Shown piece after piece: positions 56,198 through 64,000 of a stretch of 64,000 nucleotides of DNA. The notes beneath the pieces were generated by a model, which did no database searches, was not told the DNA's origin, and saw only the letters and a list, made by a program, of their open reading frames with translations. Within the stretch, counting starts at the first letter, position 1. The number at the start of each line of letters is the position of its first letter. Origin of the DNA: Pseudoprimorskyibacter insulae (GTDB taxonomy: Bacteria > Pseudomonadota > Alphaproteobacteria > Rhodobacterales > Rhodobacteraceae); contig NZ_OMOJ01000006.1 in the NCBI RefSeq assembly GCF_900302505.1, positions 1-64,000 of the forward strand, in the 5' to 3' direction. Made by a program: the position numbers and the translations under genes.

Positions 56198-57874
56198 ATG
56201 GACTTGGATTGTGATCTGCTGGTGATCGGCTCGGGCGCGGCCGGGTTGGCGGCGGCGGTGACGGCGGCGCATCACGGCCTACGTGTCATCGTGGCAGAGA
56301 AATCCGCGACCCTCGGCGGCACGACCGCGTGGTCCGGCGGCTGGATCTGGGCGCCATGCAATCCCGTCGCGCATCGCCATGGCATCGTCGAAGACCCGTC
56401 AGAGCCGCGCCGCTACCTTGAGACCGTGTTGGGGGACACCTTCAACGCCGAGCTTGTCGATGCCTTTCTGAACGCCGCACCGCAGATGGTGGGTTTCTTC
56501 GAAGACAAGACTGCACTGAGCTTCGACTGTGGTGCAAAAATCCCGGACACCTACAGCCAATTGCCGGGCGCGGGGATGGGCGGCCGGTCCGTCATCGCGC
56601 AACCATATGATGCTCGCGATCTTGGTGATGCAATACAGCTGTTGCGCAAGCCGATGCGCGAAACGACCTTCTGGGGCATGACGATTCAAGCCGGACCCGA
56701 TCTTCGCGCCTTCATGACGGCGACCCGGTCTGTCGGGTCGGCGCTGCACGTGGCAAAACGCCTTGGGCGGCACGTGTTTGAACTGGCGCGTTTCGGGCGC
56801 GGGATGCAGTTGCGCAATGGCAATGCTTTGGCGGCCCGGCTGCTGCGTTCGGCGCTGGATCAGGGCGTGGTGCTGCTGCCGGGGCATGCGGCGGCGGATC
56901 TGACCTTCGACAAAAGCGCGGTTGTTGGCGCAACGCTGTCGGGGCCGGGCGGTGCCGTTCAGGTCAACGCCAAACGGGGCGTCGTGCTGGCGGCTGGCGG
57001 CTTTCCACATGACATGATGCGGCGGGACCAGTTCCCCCGCCCCGAGAACCACCTGTCCCTTGCGCTGCCCCATGCCACCGGCGACGGGCTGCGATTGGGG
57101 GAAAGTGCTGGCGGACATCAGGCGATGACTCTGGCCAGCCCTGGCGCTTGGTGCCCAGTCTCGCGCGTGCCCTTTGCCGATGGTTCGACCGGGATATTCC
57201 CGCACATCATTGACCGCGGCAAACCGGGCGTGATCGGCGTACTGGCGAGCGGGCAGCGCTTCACCAACGAGGGGCTGGGCTATCATGACTTCGTGCGCGA
57301 CATGCTGGTGGCGGTGCCCGATGGAATGCCCGTCGAAAGCTGGTTGATCTGCGATCACCGCTTTATCCGCCGCTACGGGCTGGGTATCGTTCGCCCTGCG
57401 CCGGTGCCGCTTGGGCCTTGGGTCAAGAACGGCTATATGACCCGCGCAGACACGCCCGAGGCGCTGGCCAAGGCCTGCGGCATCGATCCGACTGGGCTGG
57501 TTCGGACACTTGAAGCCTACAACGCGGGTGCACGGTTGGGCGAAGACCCGGCTTTCGGGCGCGGGACGACACCCTACATGCGCCTGCAAGGTGACCCGGA
57601 CATGGCGCCCAACCCCTGCAATGCCCCCATCGAAACCGGCCCGTTCTATGCCGTGAAGGTGGTGCCGGGCAGCTTCGGCACTTTTGCCGGATTGCAGACA
57701 GACGGCAGCGCCCGCGTGCTGGCCGCCGAAGGCGAACCAATTCCCGGCCTTTATGCTGCAGGCACTGACATGGCGTCTGTCATGGGCGGGCACTATCCGG
57801 CGGGTGGCATCAATTTGGGCCCCGCATTGACCTTTGGATTTATCGCCGCCAGACATGCCGCGGCAGGAGTTTGA
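56198..57874 (+). CDS. FAD-dependent dehydrogenase of the fumarate reductase/3-ketosteroid dehydrogenase family
   Basis: This 558-residue flavoprotein has the Rossmann FAD motif LLVIGSGAAGLAAAVTAA (residues about 7-24), LGGTTAWSGGWIWAPCNP, a second FAD region VVLAAGGFPHDM, and the C-terminal LYAAGTDMASVMGGHYPAGG with NLGPALTFGF, as in 3-ketosteroid delta-1-dehydrogenase relatives. These enzymes introduce or reduce a double bond next to a carbonyl or carboxyl group. No signal peptide, so cytoplasmic. It is divergent from lysR and overlaps the next gene, so substrate breakdown linked with TctCBA uptake is likely. The substrate is unknown; tricarballylate or a cyclohexene carboxylate are possible. 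Confidence 0.85.
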   Translation: MDLDCDLLVIGSGAAGLAAAVTAAHHGLRVIVAEKSATLGGTTAWSGGWIWAPCNPVAHRHGIVEDPSEPRRYLETVLGDTFNAELVDAFLNAAPQMVGFFEDKTALSFDCGAKIPDTYSQLPGAGMGGRSVIAQPYDARDLGDAIQLLRKPMRETTFWGMTIQAGPDLRAFMTATRSVGSALHVAKRLGRHVFELARFGRGMQLRNGNALAARLLRSALDQGVVLLPGHAAADLTFDKSAVVGATLSGPGGAVQVNAKRGVVLAAGGFPHDMMRRDQFPRPENHLSLALPHATGDGLRLGESAGGHQAMTLASPGAWCPVSRVPFADGSTGIFPHIIDRGKPGVIGVLASGQRFTNEGLGYHDFVRDMLVAVPDGMPVESWLICDHRFIRRYGLGIVRPAPVPLGPWVKNGYMTRADTPEALAKACGIDPTGLVRTLEAYNAGARLGEDPAFGRGTTPYMRLQGDPDMAPNPCNAPIETGPFYAVKVVPGSFGTFAGLQTDGSARVLAAEGEPIPGLYAAGTDMASVMGGHYPAGGINLGPALTFGFIAARHAAAGV

Positions 57875-58686
57875 TTTTGCGCTTGCTCTCTCTCGCTCAT
57901 CTGACCGCCATTGACCTCGCTCCTCCAGCGTTGATCGAAGCCGCCGCTACAGGCGGATTTGACGCGGTTGGCCTGCGGCTTTTGCAGGTGACCGCGACGA
58001 CGCCGGGGTATCCGCTTTGGCAGAATGCCAGGATGCTGCGCGAAACACATGCAGCCATGCGGGCAACGGGTGTGCAGGTGCATGACATCGAATTCGTGCG
58101 CCTCACGCCGGACACGCAGGTCGAGTCGCTTTTGCCATTTCTCGACATCGGGGCCGAACTGTGTGCCAGGGAAGTGATCACCGCTCCTTACGACCCCGAC
58201 CATGCGCGCATGGCCGACAAACTGGGGCGCCTGTCCGAAGCTGCAGGGGCGCGCGGGCTTGGCGTTGTGCTTGAGTTCTTTCCGTGGACCGACATTCGTA
58301 CCGTCGATGATGCGCTGGCGCTGGTGTCGCAAGCCGGGCCGAATATCGGCGTGTTGCCCGACAGCCTTCATTTCGACCGCTCCGGGTCATCACATATCAC
58401 GTTGGCCGAACTGCCGCCCGAGCGCCTGCGCTTTGCCCACCTGTGCGATGCACCAGTTCGCCCCCACTACAATGAAGCCGAACTACTGTTCGCTGCCCGC
58501 GAGGAGCGTCTTTTGCCGGGCACCGGTCAAATAGATCTGACCGCCTACCTCCGAGCGCTACCGGCGGATTTGCCATTGGGTATCGAAGTGCCCCGGACAA
58601 AAACCATGCACGCCGTTGGAGGCCCGGAATTGATCAAAGAGACTGGTGATGCCGTTCGGGATTTCCTCAAGTCCATAGACTCATGA
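57871..58686 (+). CDS. TIM-barrel sugar phosphate isomerase/epimerase-like enzyme
   Basis: This 271-residue AP-endonuclease-2/xylose-isomerase-like protein has metal-ligand positions EFVRLTPDTQVE, VVLEFFPWTDIRT, GVLPDSLHFDRSG, FAHLCDAP and GIEVPRTK, which match the Glu, Asp/His, Asp and Glu pattern of this fold. The start is TTG at 57871 overlapping the TGA of the flavoprotein gene (TTGA), with GCAGGAGT before it. 3-dehydroshikimate dehydratases share the fold, so it may replace the broken dehydratase at 50.7-51.0 kb, but sequence does not prove that. Confidence 0.8.
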   Translation: MILRLLSLAHLTAIDLAPPALIEAAATGGFDAVGLRLLQVTATTPGYPLWQNARMLRETHAAMRATGVQVHDIEFVRLTPDTQVESLLPFLDIGAELCAREVITAPYDPDHARMADKLGRLSEAAGARGLGVVLEFFPWTDIRTVDDALALVSQAGPNIGVLPDSLHFDRSGSSHITLAELPPERLRFAHLCDAPVRPHYNEAELLFAAREERLLPGTGQIDLTAYLRALPADLPLGIEVPRTKTMHAVGGPELIKETGDAVRDFLKSIDS

Positions 58687-58705
58687 GGGCATCGCACTGC
58701 ATTAG

Positions 58706-58822
58706 CTCGACGAGCAGTTCAACCGGGTAATCGCCAAGGTGCGGGCCAAGGTTGAGCACCCGTTCCAGATTCTCAAGCGCCAGTTTGGTCGCATGAAGCC
58801 CCGCGGCATGAGGGGGCGCTGA
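58706..58822 (+). pseudogene. IS5-type transposase C-terminal relic
   Basis: One frame reads LDEQFNRVIAKVRAKVEHPF then QILKRQFGRMKPRG before a TGA. The KVEHPFxxLKRQFG block is the conserved C-terminal part of IS5/IS1182-group DDE transposases. The rest of the gene is missing upstream and shifted downstream, so it is a fragment left by an old insertion. Confidence 0.75.
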
Positions 58823-59052
58823 GGAAAATCGGCGAAACAGCGGCTCAGGCAGCCAAAACCCATTGGAAACCGTACTTCTACCGAACCAAAGTGCCCTCAA
58901 GCGGCAACGTCGGCGAAGCCGAAGACGTATATGAGACGTTCCTGTTCTTGGCTTGTTTGCTGTTTGAAATACTGTGCTGCCCTCCGAAACTCGGACACTG
59001 ACTAAGCTGCGATTTTGTTGTCCGCGGATCTTCGACGAGAAGGAGATCATCG

Positions 59053-59226
59053 ATGTCGAGACAGAAACAACACGCGCCCGAGTTCAAGGCGAAGGTCCCG
59101 CTTGAACCCCTGGTGGGGTAGCAGACGGTGGCCGAGCTGGCGAGCCAGTTCAGTGTTCACACGGACACGCTTACCCACCGTGTCGTCCGGCGCAGGGGAA
59201 ACACCGGAAAGTTATTGATTCTCTGA
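59053..59226 (+). pseudogene. IS3-family orfA relic
   Basis: From the ATG with AAGGAG upstream the frame reads MSRQKQHAPEFKAKVPLEPL, then a TAG stop at 59119-59121, then QTVAELASQFSVHTDTL and soon ends. This is the helix-turn-helix start of IS3 OrfA with a nonsense mutation and loss of everything after it. TGTGCTGCCCTCCGAAACTC at 58973-58992 looks like the element's left end. Confidence 0.75.
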
Positions 59227-59233
59227 GGTTCGG

Positions 59234-59310
59234 TGGCGATCCCTGAAGGACTCGAACCCTCAACCTGCTGATTAGAAGTCAGCTGCTCTATCCAGTTGAG
59301 CTAAGGGACC
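59234..59310 (-). tRNA. tRNA-Arg (TCT)
   Basis: This is a 77-nucleotide minus-strand tRNA with encoded CCA. Acceptor GGTCCCT pairs with AGGGATC (one G-U), the anticodon stem GCTGA/TCAGC holds loop CTTCTAA giving TCT. D arm TAGCTCAACTGGATAGAGC and T arm with TTCGAGT are regular. Its 3' end faces the IS relics and the accessory segment. Confidence 0.95.
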
Positions 59311-59365
59311 GCACGCGCCCGTCATAGCCTCAGGTTTTGACGGGTTCAAAGGCAAAATGCGGGGA

Positions 59366-59806
59366 TCAGATTTTCCGCAGACGGATCACTACCTCAACCG
59401 AGGCGATTTCGGTGCCTTCGGGCGCTTCGGGCAGGTTGGAGATTGTCAGCTGGTCCGCCGGGGCGTCGGACAGTCGGCCATCGTCTTCCCAGAAGAAATG
59501 CGGATGGTCGTGGGTGTTGGTGTCGAAATAGCTTTTCGACCCGTCCACGGTGATTTCCTGCATCAAACCGACCTCACAGAAGGCCCGCAGCGTGTTGTAG
59601 ACCGTGGCCAGCGACACCCGTTCGCCCGCATCGGCAGCGGCGGCAAACAGGCTTTCGGCGGTGACGTGACGGTTCTGACCATCGCCAACCAGAAGGGCAG
59701 CCAAGGCCACGCGCTGACGCGTCGGACGCACACCGGCCCGGTTTAGCCATTTGGTTCCACGGTTCTGAGCTTCTGGCGACATAGGTTCGTTCGCATTCGT
59801 TTGCAT
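59366..59806 (-). CDS. irr: Iron response regulator Irr (Fur family)
   Basis: This 146-residue Fur-superfamily protein has the DNA-binding region [38 protein letters not shown] and the Irr-type [12 protein letters not shown] heme/metal segment. It lacks the Cys pairs of Fur/Zur. In Rhodobacterales irr lies divergent to fabA, as here. It controls iron and heme genes according to heme status. Confidence 0.88.
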   Translation of the reverse strand: MQTNANEPMSPEAQNRGTKWLNRAGVRPTRQRVALAALLVGDGQNRHVTAESLFAAAADAGERVSLATVYNTLRAFCEVGLMQEITVDGSKSYFDTNTHDHPHFFWEDDGRLSDAPADQLTISNLPEAPEGTEIASVEVVIRLRKI

Positions 59807-59953
59807 ACTGTATATAGGACTGACTTGAGGGAAATTTCAATTGGCTTTGCGGCAGAGCGCCCCACTGCGGCAAAACCGCAGGCTTGCATGGGGCGCTTTG
59901 GCGGTGGTAGTGGGATCGAAACCCGAAATTCCACGATCAGGAGAGGCATCAGA

Positions 59954-60463
59954 ATGGCCCAGTATCCGAGCAGCTTCACCAAGGACGACCTGCTGAAATG
60001 CGCCCGAGGCGAGCTTTTCGGCCCCGGCAACGCGCAATTGCCCGCGCCGCCGATGCTGATGATGGACCGGATCACCGATATTTCCGCCGATGGCGGGGCG
60101 CATGGCAAAGGCCACGTTCTGGCCGAGTTCGATATCACGCCTGACCTGTGGTTCTTTGACTGCCACTTCCCCGGCAACCCGATCATGCCCGGATGCCTTG
60201 GCCTTGACGGCCTGTGGCAGCTGACCGGCTTCAACCTTGGCTGGCGCGGCTGGCAGGGGCGTGGCTATGCGCTGGGTGTGGGCGAAGTGAAACTGACCGG
60301 CATGGTCCGCCCCAACCGCAAGATGCTGACCTACAAGATCGACTTCACCAAAGCGATCCAAACCCGCCGCCTGACCATGGGCGTCGCCGACGGCATCGTC
60401 GAGGCGGATGGCGAAGTGATCTATCAGGTTAAGGACATGAAGGTCGCGCTCAGCGAGAGCTGA
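59954..60463 (+). CDS. fabA: 3-hydroxydecanoyl-ACP dehydratase/isomerase
   Basis: This 169-residue hot-dog-fold enzyme makes the cis double bond for unsaturated fatty acids. Catalytic H71 and D85 lie in [20 protein letters not shown], one residue from E. coli H70 and D84. ATG 59954 fits the family start [15 protein letters not shown] terminator follows directly, then an intruding nuclease gene before fabB. Confidence 0.96.
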   Translation: MAQYPSSFTKDDLLKCARGELFGPGNAQLPAPPMLMMDRITDISADGGAHGKGHVLAEFDITPDLWFFDCHFPGNPIMPGCLGLDGLWQLTGFNLGWRGWQGRGYALGVGEVKLTGMVRPNRKMLTYKIDFTKAIQTRRLTMGVADGIVEADGEVIYQVKDMKVALSES

Positions 60464-60489
60464 TGAGTGCGGTCACCGTGAGAAAAGAA

Positions 60490-60513
60490 AAGGGCCCTTG
60501 CGGGCCTTTTTTT
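60490..60513 (+). terminator. Terminator after fabA
   Basis: AAGGGCCC pairs with GGGCCTTT (one G-U) around TTGC and is followed by a T run ending at 60513. It lies 27 bases beyond the fabA stop and would uncouple fabA from the genes that follow. Confidence 0.85.
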
Positions 60514-60666
60514 GTGTCGCCCTATTTGACTGCTGCTAGATGAGCGGATGACTGTTCTAGTACAATCGCCGCAAAGTTAACCAAAAGAATTTTTTACTTG
60601 AGATGAACTACATTTCGTAGTTTTAACTCTCTTGGTTGCAAGATGGTTAAATGCTGGAAATAAAAT

Positions 60667-61785
60667 ATGATGCTGATTTCAGATTCTACTGTCGCTGCGG
60701 CTCTTGGCTTTAATGAAGCGGAAATTCGATTCCATGTGATTGATCCAGTCGTTCGAATGTTAGGCTATCCCGATGCTGAAAACACTTATTTGAAATTAGA
60801 GGAAAAGCTTGAATATCCTTATCTTCACATCGGACGGCGTTCTAAAAAGGATCTGCCTCTAGGGTATCCTGACTATCGCGCGGGGGTCAAAGGAGCTCGA
60901 GGTAGCTTCGTGGTCGAAGCCAAGGCAGGCAATGTGCCGATCACGTCAAGGGAAGTAGAACAGGCGCACTCATACGCTGCCCATGCTCAAGTGGGGGCGA
61001 ACTTTTTTATGCTTGGGAATGGAAGCGAACTTGTAGTCTATGAAACCCTTTCCGGCCCGGATGCTGCGCCCATTGTAAGGTTGCCTTTGCAAAGCTTGAA
61101 TGCTCGATTTTTCGAACTGGAAAATGTGCTGGCTCCCCAAAACCTCGCGCGCAACTGCCGTGTCGAGTATGATACGAAACTCAAGCTAGCAGATGGGTTG
61201 GGGTCTTCTGCTCGGGTTCGGTCTGGCCGCTATTTACTTTCTGAGCATGACGTAAGGATCATTGTTGAAGGTCAAGACTACACCGGTTTGGCGCGTGAAA
61301 CTCTTTCAGGGTTTGCCGAAGCTGAAGCGTACATTGAATTGCTGAAAACCTCTTTTGAAATGCGGGTGTCTGATGGTATTGCTGAACGCGGTGATGATGG
61401 CAAAATCTATGCTCGTGTTGAGTTCGCAGGAGTCACGGTTCACAATCGGGCCGCCATGGCAATCATGGGCATAAACAAGGCAAATTTTGCCACTGCCGAC
61501 GAATTTATATCCACCGATTCCAACAGTCCGACGATCTTTGAATCCGTGAAGGACTTCACAGTTTTTCGTGGTACATTACTGCCGAAACTCTTTGGCGAAG
61601 TCGTGGAAATGGAAGGCGATGTCGTTGGCAGTATGTTCATCAAAGTGGCTATGCATTATAACGAAGGTGTAATGGCAGGGGAGTATATAGCGTTTTCTGA
61701 CCAAGAGATATCTTTTCCTCTCCAGAAGCCCTTTCGACTTGAGATGGATATGGCCGGCACTTTTGAGCTTCAAGTCGACGCATAG
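60667..61785 (+). CDS. Stand-alone HSDR_N-type (RecB-like) nuclease protein
   Basis: This 372-residue protein has at its N-terminus the restriction type I HsdR N-terminal pattern: E20 in FNEAEIRFHVIDPVVRMLGY, D69 in GYPDYRAG, E84-x-K86 in FVVEAKAG and Q99-x3-Y103 in VEQAHSYAAH. Together these are the PD-(D/E)xK and QxxxY motifs of RecB-like nucleases, all intact. No helicase, methylase or specificity gene is nearby. Residues about 170-372 match nothing I recognise. The gene is visibly AT-richer than fabA and fabB and uses codons such as TTT, AAA and GAA more, suggesting transfer. A defence or repair role is possible. Confidence 0.75.
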   Translation: MMLISDSTVAAALGFNEAEIRFHVIDPVVRMLGYPDAENTYLKLEEKLEYPYLHIGRRSKKDLPLGYPDYRAGVKGARGSFVVEAKAGNVPITSREVEQAHSYAAHAQVGANFFMLGNGSELVVYETLSGPDAAPIVRLPLQSLNARFFELENVLAPQNLARNCRVEYDTKLKLADGLGSSARVRSGRYLLSEHDVRIIVEGQDYTGLARETLSGFAEAEAYIELLKTSFEMRVSDGIAERGDDGKIYARVEFAGVTVHNRAAMAIMGINKANFATADEFISTDSNSPTIFESVKDFTVFRGTLLPKLFGEVVEMEGDVVGSMFIKVAMHYNEGVMAGEYIAFSDQEISFPLQKPFRLEMDMAGTFELQVDA

Positions 61786-61958
61786 TCCTAATTGGTTCCC
61801 TAAGGCTGATCGTTGAGAAAAAGCGAACAGTCTCTATGTCATTCTGCACGATGGTTGGAGATTTGCTCCCCATCCGGCAACCCACCTCCACCCCAATCAC
61901 CTTGCGCCGCCCTGCCTCATTGCCCTAAGTAGTCGGCAAACTAGTAAAGGAGGACGCC

Positions 61959-63188
61959 ATGCGCCGTGTGGTCGTAACCGGGCTGGGCATCGTCTCGTCC
62001 ATTGGCAACAACGCAGATGAAGTTGTTGCATCGCTGAAGGCTGGCAAATCGGGCATTCGTGCCGATGAGAGCATGGTGGAGCATGGCTTCCGCAGTCAGG
62101 TGTCGGGGCAGATCGACATTGATCTGGCGGCCCATGTGGACAAGCGTACGCTGCGTTTCATGGGCGCGGGTGCGGCTTATGCTCATATCGCCATGGGGCA
62201 GGCCATTGCCGATGCCGGTCTGGAGGAGGCCGATATCGTCAATCCGCGCACGGGTCTTGTGGCCGGGTCGGGCGGTCCGTCCACCAGCGCGATGCTGGCC
62301 GCGCATCAGGTTGTGGCCAACACCGGCGCGACCAAGCGCATTGGGCCGTTTGCTGTGCCGAAATGTATGTCCTCGACCATCTCGGCCAACCTTGCGACGG
62401 CCTATAAGATCAAGGGCATCAACTATTCGATCACCTCGGCTTGCTCGACCTCGCTGCATTGCATCGGCAACGCGGCGGAGCAGATCATGCTGGGCAAGCA
62501 GGATGTGATGTTCGCGGGCGGCGGCGAGGAACTGGATTGGACGCTGTCCTGCCTGTTCGATGCCATGGGCGCCATGAGCAGCAAGTACAACGACACGCCG
62601 GAAAAAGCCTCGCGCGCGTTTGACGGTGGCCGCGACGGGTTCGTGATCTCGGGCGGCGGCGGCATTGTCGTGCTGGAAGAGCTGGAGCATGCCAGGGCGC
62701 GCGGTGCCAAGATCTATGCCGAAGTGACGGGCTTTGCTGCCACCTCGGACGGTCATGACATGGTCGCTCCCTCGGGCGAGGGCGGCGAACGTGCGATGCG
62801 CCTGGCGCTGGAAACCCTGCCGGAAGGCCGCAAAGTGGGCTATATCAACGCGCATGGCACCTCGACCCCGGTCGGTGACGTGGGGGAGGTTGAAGCCGTG
62901 CGCCGCGTCTTTGGCAAGGGCAACACCCCGCCGATCAGCTCGACCAAGTCGATGACTGGTCACGCGCAGGGCGCAGCCGGTGCGCTTGAGGCGATCTTCT
63001 GCCTGCTGATGCTGGACAATGATTTCATCACGCCGTCGATCAACGTCGAAACGCTGGACCCGGCGCTGGATGCGTCTGAAATCGCCACTGCGCTGGTCGA
63101 AAACGCAGGTCTGGACACGGTGATGACCAACTCCTTCGGGTTTGGTGGTACCAACGGGTCCATGTTGCTGTCCAAGTATCTGGGCTGA
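61959..63188 (+). CDS. fabB: 3-oxoacyl-ACP synthase I
   Basis: This 409-residue condensing enzyme extends cis-unsaturated acyl chains. The active Cys162 is in [10 protein letters not shown], and the two histidines lie in [11 protein letters not shown] and [24 protein letters not shown] gives a strong ribosome site. It is normally next to fabA; here 1.5 kb with a foreign-looking gene intervenes, so it needs its own promoter. Confidence 0.96.
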   Translation: MRRVVVTGLGIVSSIGNNADEVVASLKAGKSGIRADESMVEHGFRSQVSGQIDIDLAAHVDKRTLRFMGAGAAYAHIAMGQAIADAGLEEADIVNPRTGLVAGSGGPSTSAMLAAHQVVANTGATKRIGPFAVPKCMSSTISANLATAYKIKGINYSITSACSTSLHCIGNAAEQIMLGKQDVMFAGGGEELDWTLSCLFDAMGAMSSKYNDTPEKASRAFDGGRDGFVISGGGGIVVLEELEHARARGAKIYAEVTGFAATSDGHDMVAPSGEGGERAMRLALETLPEGRKVGYINAHGTSTPVGDVGEVEAVRRVFGKGNTPPISSTKSMTGHAQGAAGALEAIFCLLMLDNDFITPSINVETLDPALDASEIATALVENAGLDTVMTNSFGFGGTNGSMLLSKYLG

Positions 63189-63194
63189 TTGCCT

Positions 63195-63758
63195 TCAGGT
63201 CGTGCGGCGGGTCAGCCGCGCGACCACTGCGAACACGGCACTGGCCAGGACCATCCCCATGGCCAGCGTGATTGCCGCGAACTTGAGTGCGGCGAAGGCC
63301 GAATAGGGCAGGGCCAGCCAATCGGCAAACCCCTGCGGGTTGGCCAGCAGAGCAAAGCTGATCAGGTTTTCCAAGACATCCATCACGCATCCGGTCAGCA
63401 GGCTGATGCCTGCGGCAAGGCCCAGATTCCGCCCGATCGTGCCGGGGCGCGATGCCCGCGCGACCAGCGTCGCAAGGCAACCACCGAATGCTGCCATCGA
63501 CAGAATGAACAAGAAATCAAAGCGTTGGGTCGCGGCGTAGATATCCAGCGTGCCGAAATCTTGCATCTGGGCGTAGTAGGATTTGATCTTGCCAGCGTCG
63601 AAGGTTGTTTGCCCGGTGGCATAGTCCACGGGGTGGCGGCTGGCGGCGTATAGCGCATCTAGCCGGGCCTTGATCTGGTTGAACGCGACGAAGGCGGCGA
63701 CGGTTGCGGCGGCGTGCGCCAAAAGGGGCAGCTTTGTCAGGATGTTCAAGAAAGTCAT
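63195..63758 (-). CDS. Small integral membrane protein divergent from marR
   Basis: This 187-residue protein with about four transmembrane helices (near 10-25, 78-98, 107-125 and 148-180) has no recognised domain. Features include a polar loop YATGQTTFDAGKIKSYYAQM between helices 1 and 2 and CVMDVLENLIS. ATG 63758 was chosen because the alternative at 63782 lies in an operator-like palindrome. The divergent marR and the double palindrome suggest MarR controls it. Confidence 0.7.
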   Translation of the reverse strand: MTFLNILTKLPLLAHAAATVAAFVAFNQIKARLDALYAASRHPVDYATGQTTFDAGKIKSYYAQMQDFGTLDIYAATQRFDFLFILSMAAFGGCLATLVARASRPGTIGRNLGLAAGISLLTGCVMDVLENLISFALLANPQGFADWLALPYSAFAALKFAAITLAMGMVLASAVFAVVARLTRRTT

Positions 63759-63774
63759 GTGATCTACCAATTTG

Positions 63775-63809
63775 TATTCCATGGAATATAATCTACATTC
63801 CGCGGAATG
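63775..63809. promoter_or_regulatory. Two MarR-type palindromic operators with an intervening -10
   Basis: TATTCCATGGAATA (63775-63788) and CATTCCGCGGAATG (63796-63809) are perfect 14-base palindromes sharing the ATTCC...GGAAT arms; their centres are 21 bases apart, two helical turns. A perfect TATAAT lies at 63787-63792. They fill the gap between the membrane-protein gene and marR, so a MarR dimer on each would block both promoters. Confidence 0.75.
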
Positions 63810-63826
63810 GAAGTCAAGGAGTTTGA

Positions 63827-64000
63827 ATGCCCCCTCCCAACCCAAATGTGATGGCCGCGCTGACGCGGTTCGGCATTGCCTCGGATCTGTTTCAATCGGC
63901 CATGCAGGTGCGGCTGGCAGATCACGGGCTGACCACGGCGCAATTGTCGGTGCTTTCGCATCTGGCGCGCCGGTCTGAGCCGCAGCGCGTGACGGATATC
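63827..64000 (+). CDS. MarR family regulator, N-terminal part
   Basis: The first 58 codons are in the window; AAGGAG lies at 63816-63821. Residues shown include MAALTRFGIASDLFQSAMQV and LTTAQLSVLSHLARRSEPQR, the helix 1 to helix 3 region of MarR proteins. The winged helix proper is cut off by the window end. It is divergent from the membrane-protein gene across the double palindrome. Confidence 0.75.
   Translation, partial: MPPPNPNVMAALTRFGIASDLFQSAMQVRLADHGLTTAQLSVLSHLARRSEPQRVTDI

Noticed and set aside
59234-59310. Attachment-site duplication for an island at tRNA-Arg
   Set aside because: I looked for a copy of the tRNA 3' end near 49.6-50.0 kb and did not find one, so no att site is claimed.

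Overview
The window is about 64 kb of a marine alphaproteobacterial chromosome, most probably from the Roseobacter group of Rhodobacterales. This rests on gene order and protein resemblance, not on a search. The supporting blocks are the ctaC-ctaB-ctaG-ctaE-surf1-thrC-M16 protease run, the murA-DUF2948 pair, irr next to fabA/fabB, a tad (Flp pilus) locus with a short pilin, and a hexuronate cluster very like the Agrobacterium galactarolactone genes. No rRNA, CRISPR array, phage or replication origin was seen.

Left end (1-6.6 kb): a uronate catabolism cluster. The plus-strand genes convert galactaro-lactones through 5-dehydro-4-deoxyglucarate to 2-oxoglutarate semialdehyde (gli, gci, kdgD, aldehyde dehydrogenase end) and phosphorylate KDG (kdgK). 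The facing genes kduD and kduI handle unsaturated uronates made by polysaccharide lyases. A FadR-type GntR regulator closes the cluster, and copies of one operator-like motif lie before kdgD, kduI and the regulator. A tRNA-Met follows.

6.8-18.6 kb, minus strand: a tad locus read as flp, cpaB, cpaC, an OmpA-like lipoprotein, tadZ, tadA, tadB, tadC, two TPR lipoproteins, prepilin peptidase and an AAA+ ATPase. Hairpin terminators separate flp from cpaB and cpaB from cpaC.

18.9-48.4 kb: mostly housekeeping genes. They include a lytic transglycosylase, a D-2-hydroxyacid dehydrogenase, an M16 protease, thrC, aa3 cytochrome oxidase and heme O synthesis, tldD (with a perfect FNR-type box just upstream), dprA, topA, the scoAB CoA transferase, apt, a LysE exporter, mtnP, a SulP transporter, ptsP, lysC and murA. 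A tRNA-Thr and an aldo/keto reductase follow.

49.7-59.2 kb: an accessory segment with decayed mobile-element genes at both ends: a tniB relic on the left, IS5- and IS3-type relics plus a tRNA-Arg on the right. Between them lie a tripartite tricarboxylate (TctCBA) uptake system, a shikimate/quinate dehydrogenase with an Asp suggesting NAD use, a wrecked dehydroshikimate-dehydratase gene, a LysR regulator, a flavoprotein dehydrogenase and a TIM-barrel enzyme. A shared 13-base motif before tctC and before the flavoprotein suggests one LysR regulon for a ring-acid-type substrate that cannot be named from sequence.

59.3-64 kb: irr, fabA and fabB, with an unusual stand-alone HSDR_N-type (RecB-like) nuclease gene between fabA and fabB. 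The window ends with a small membrane protein gene divergent from a truncated marR gene across two palindromes whose centres are 21 bp apart.
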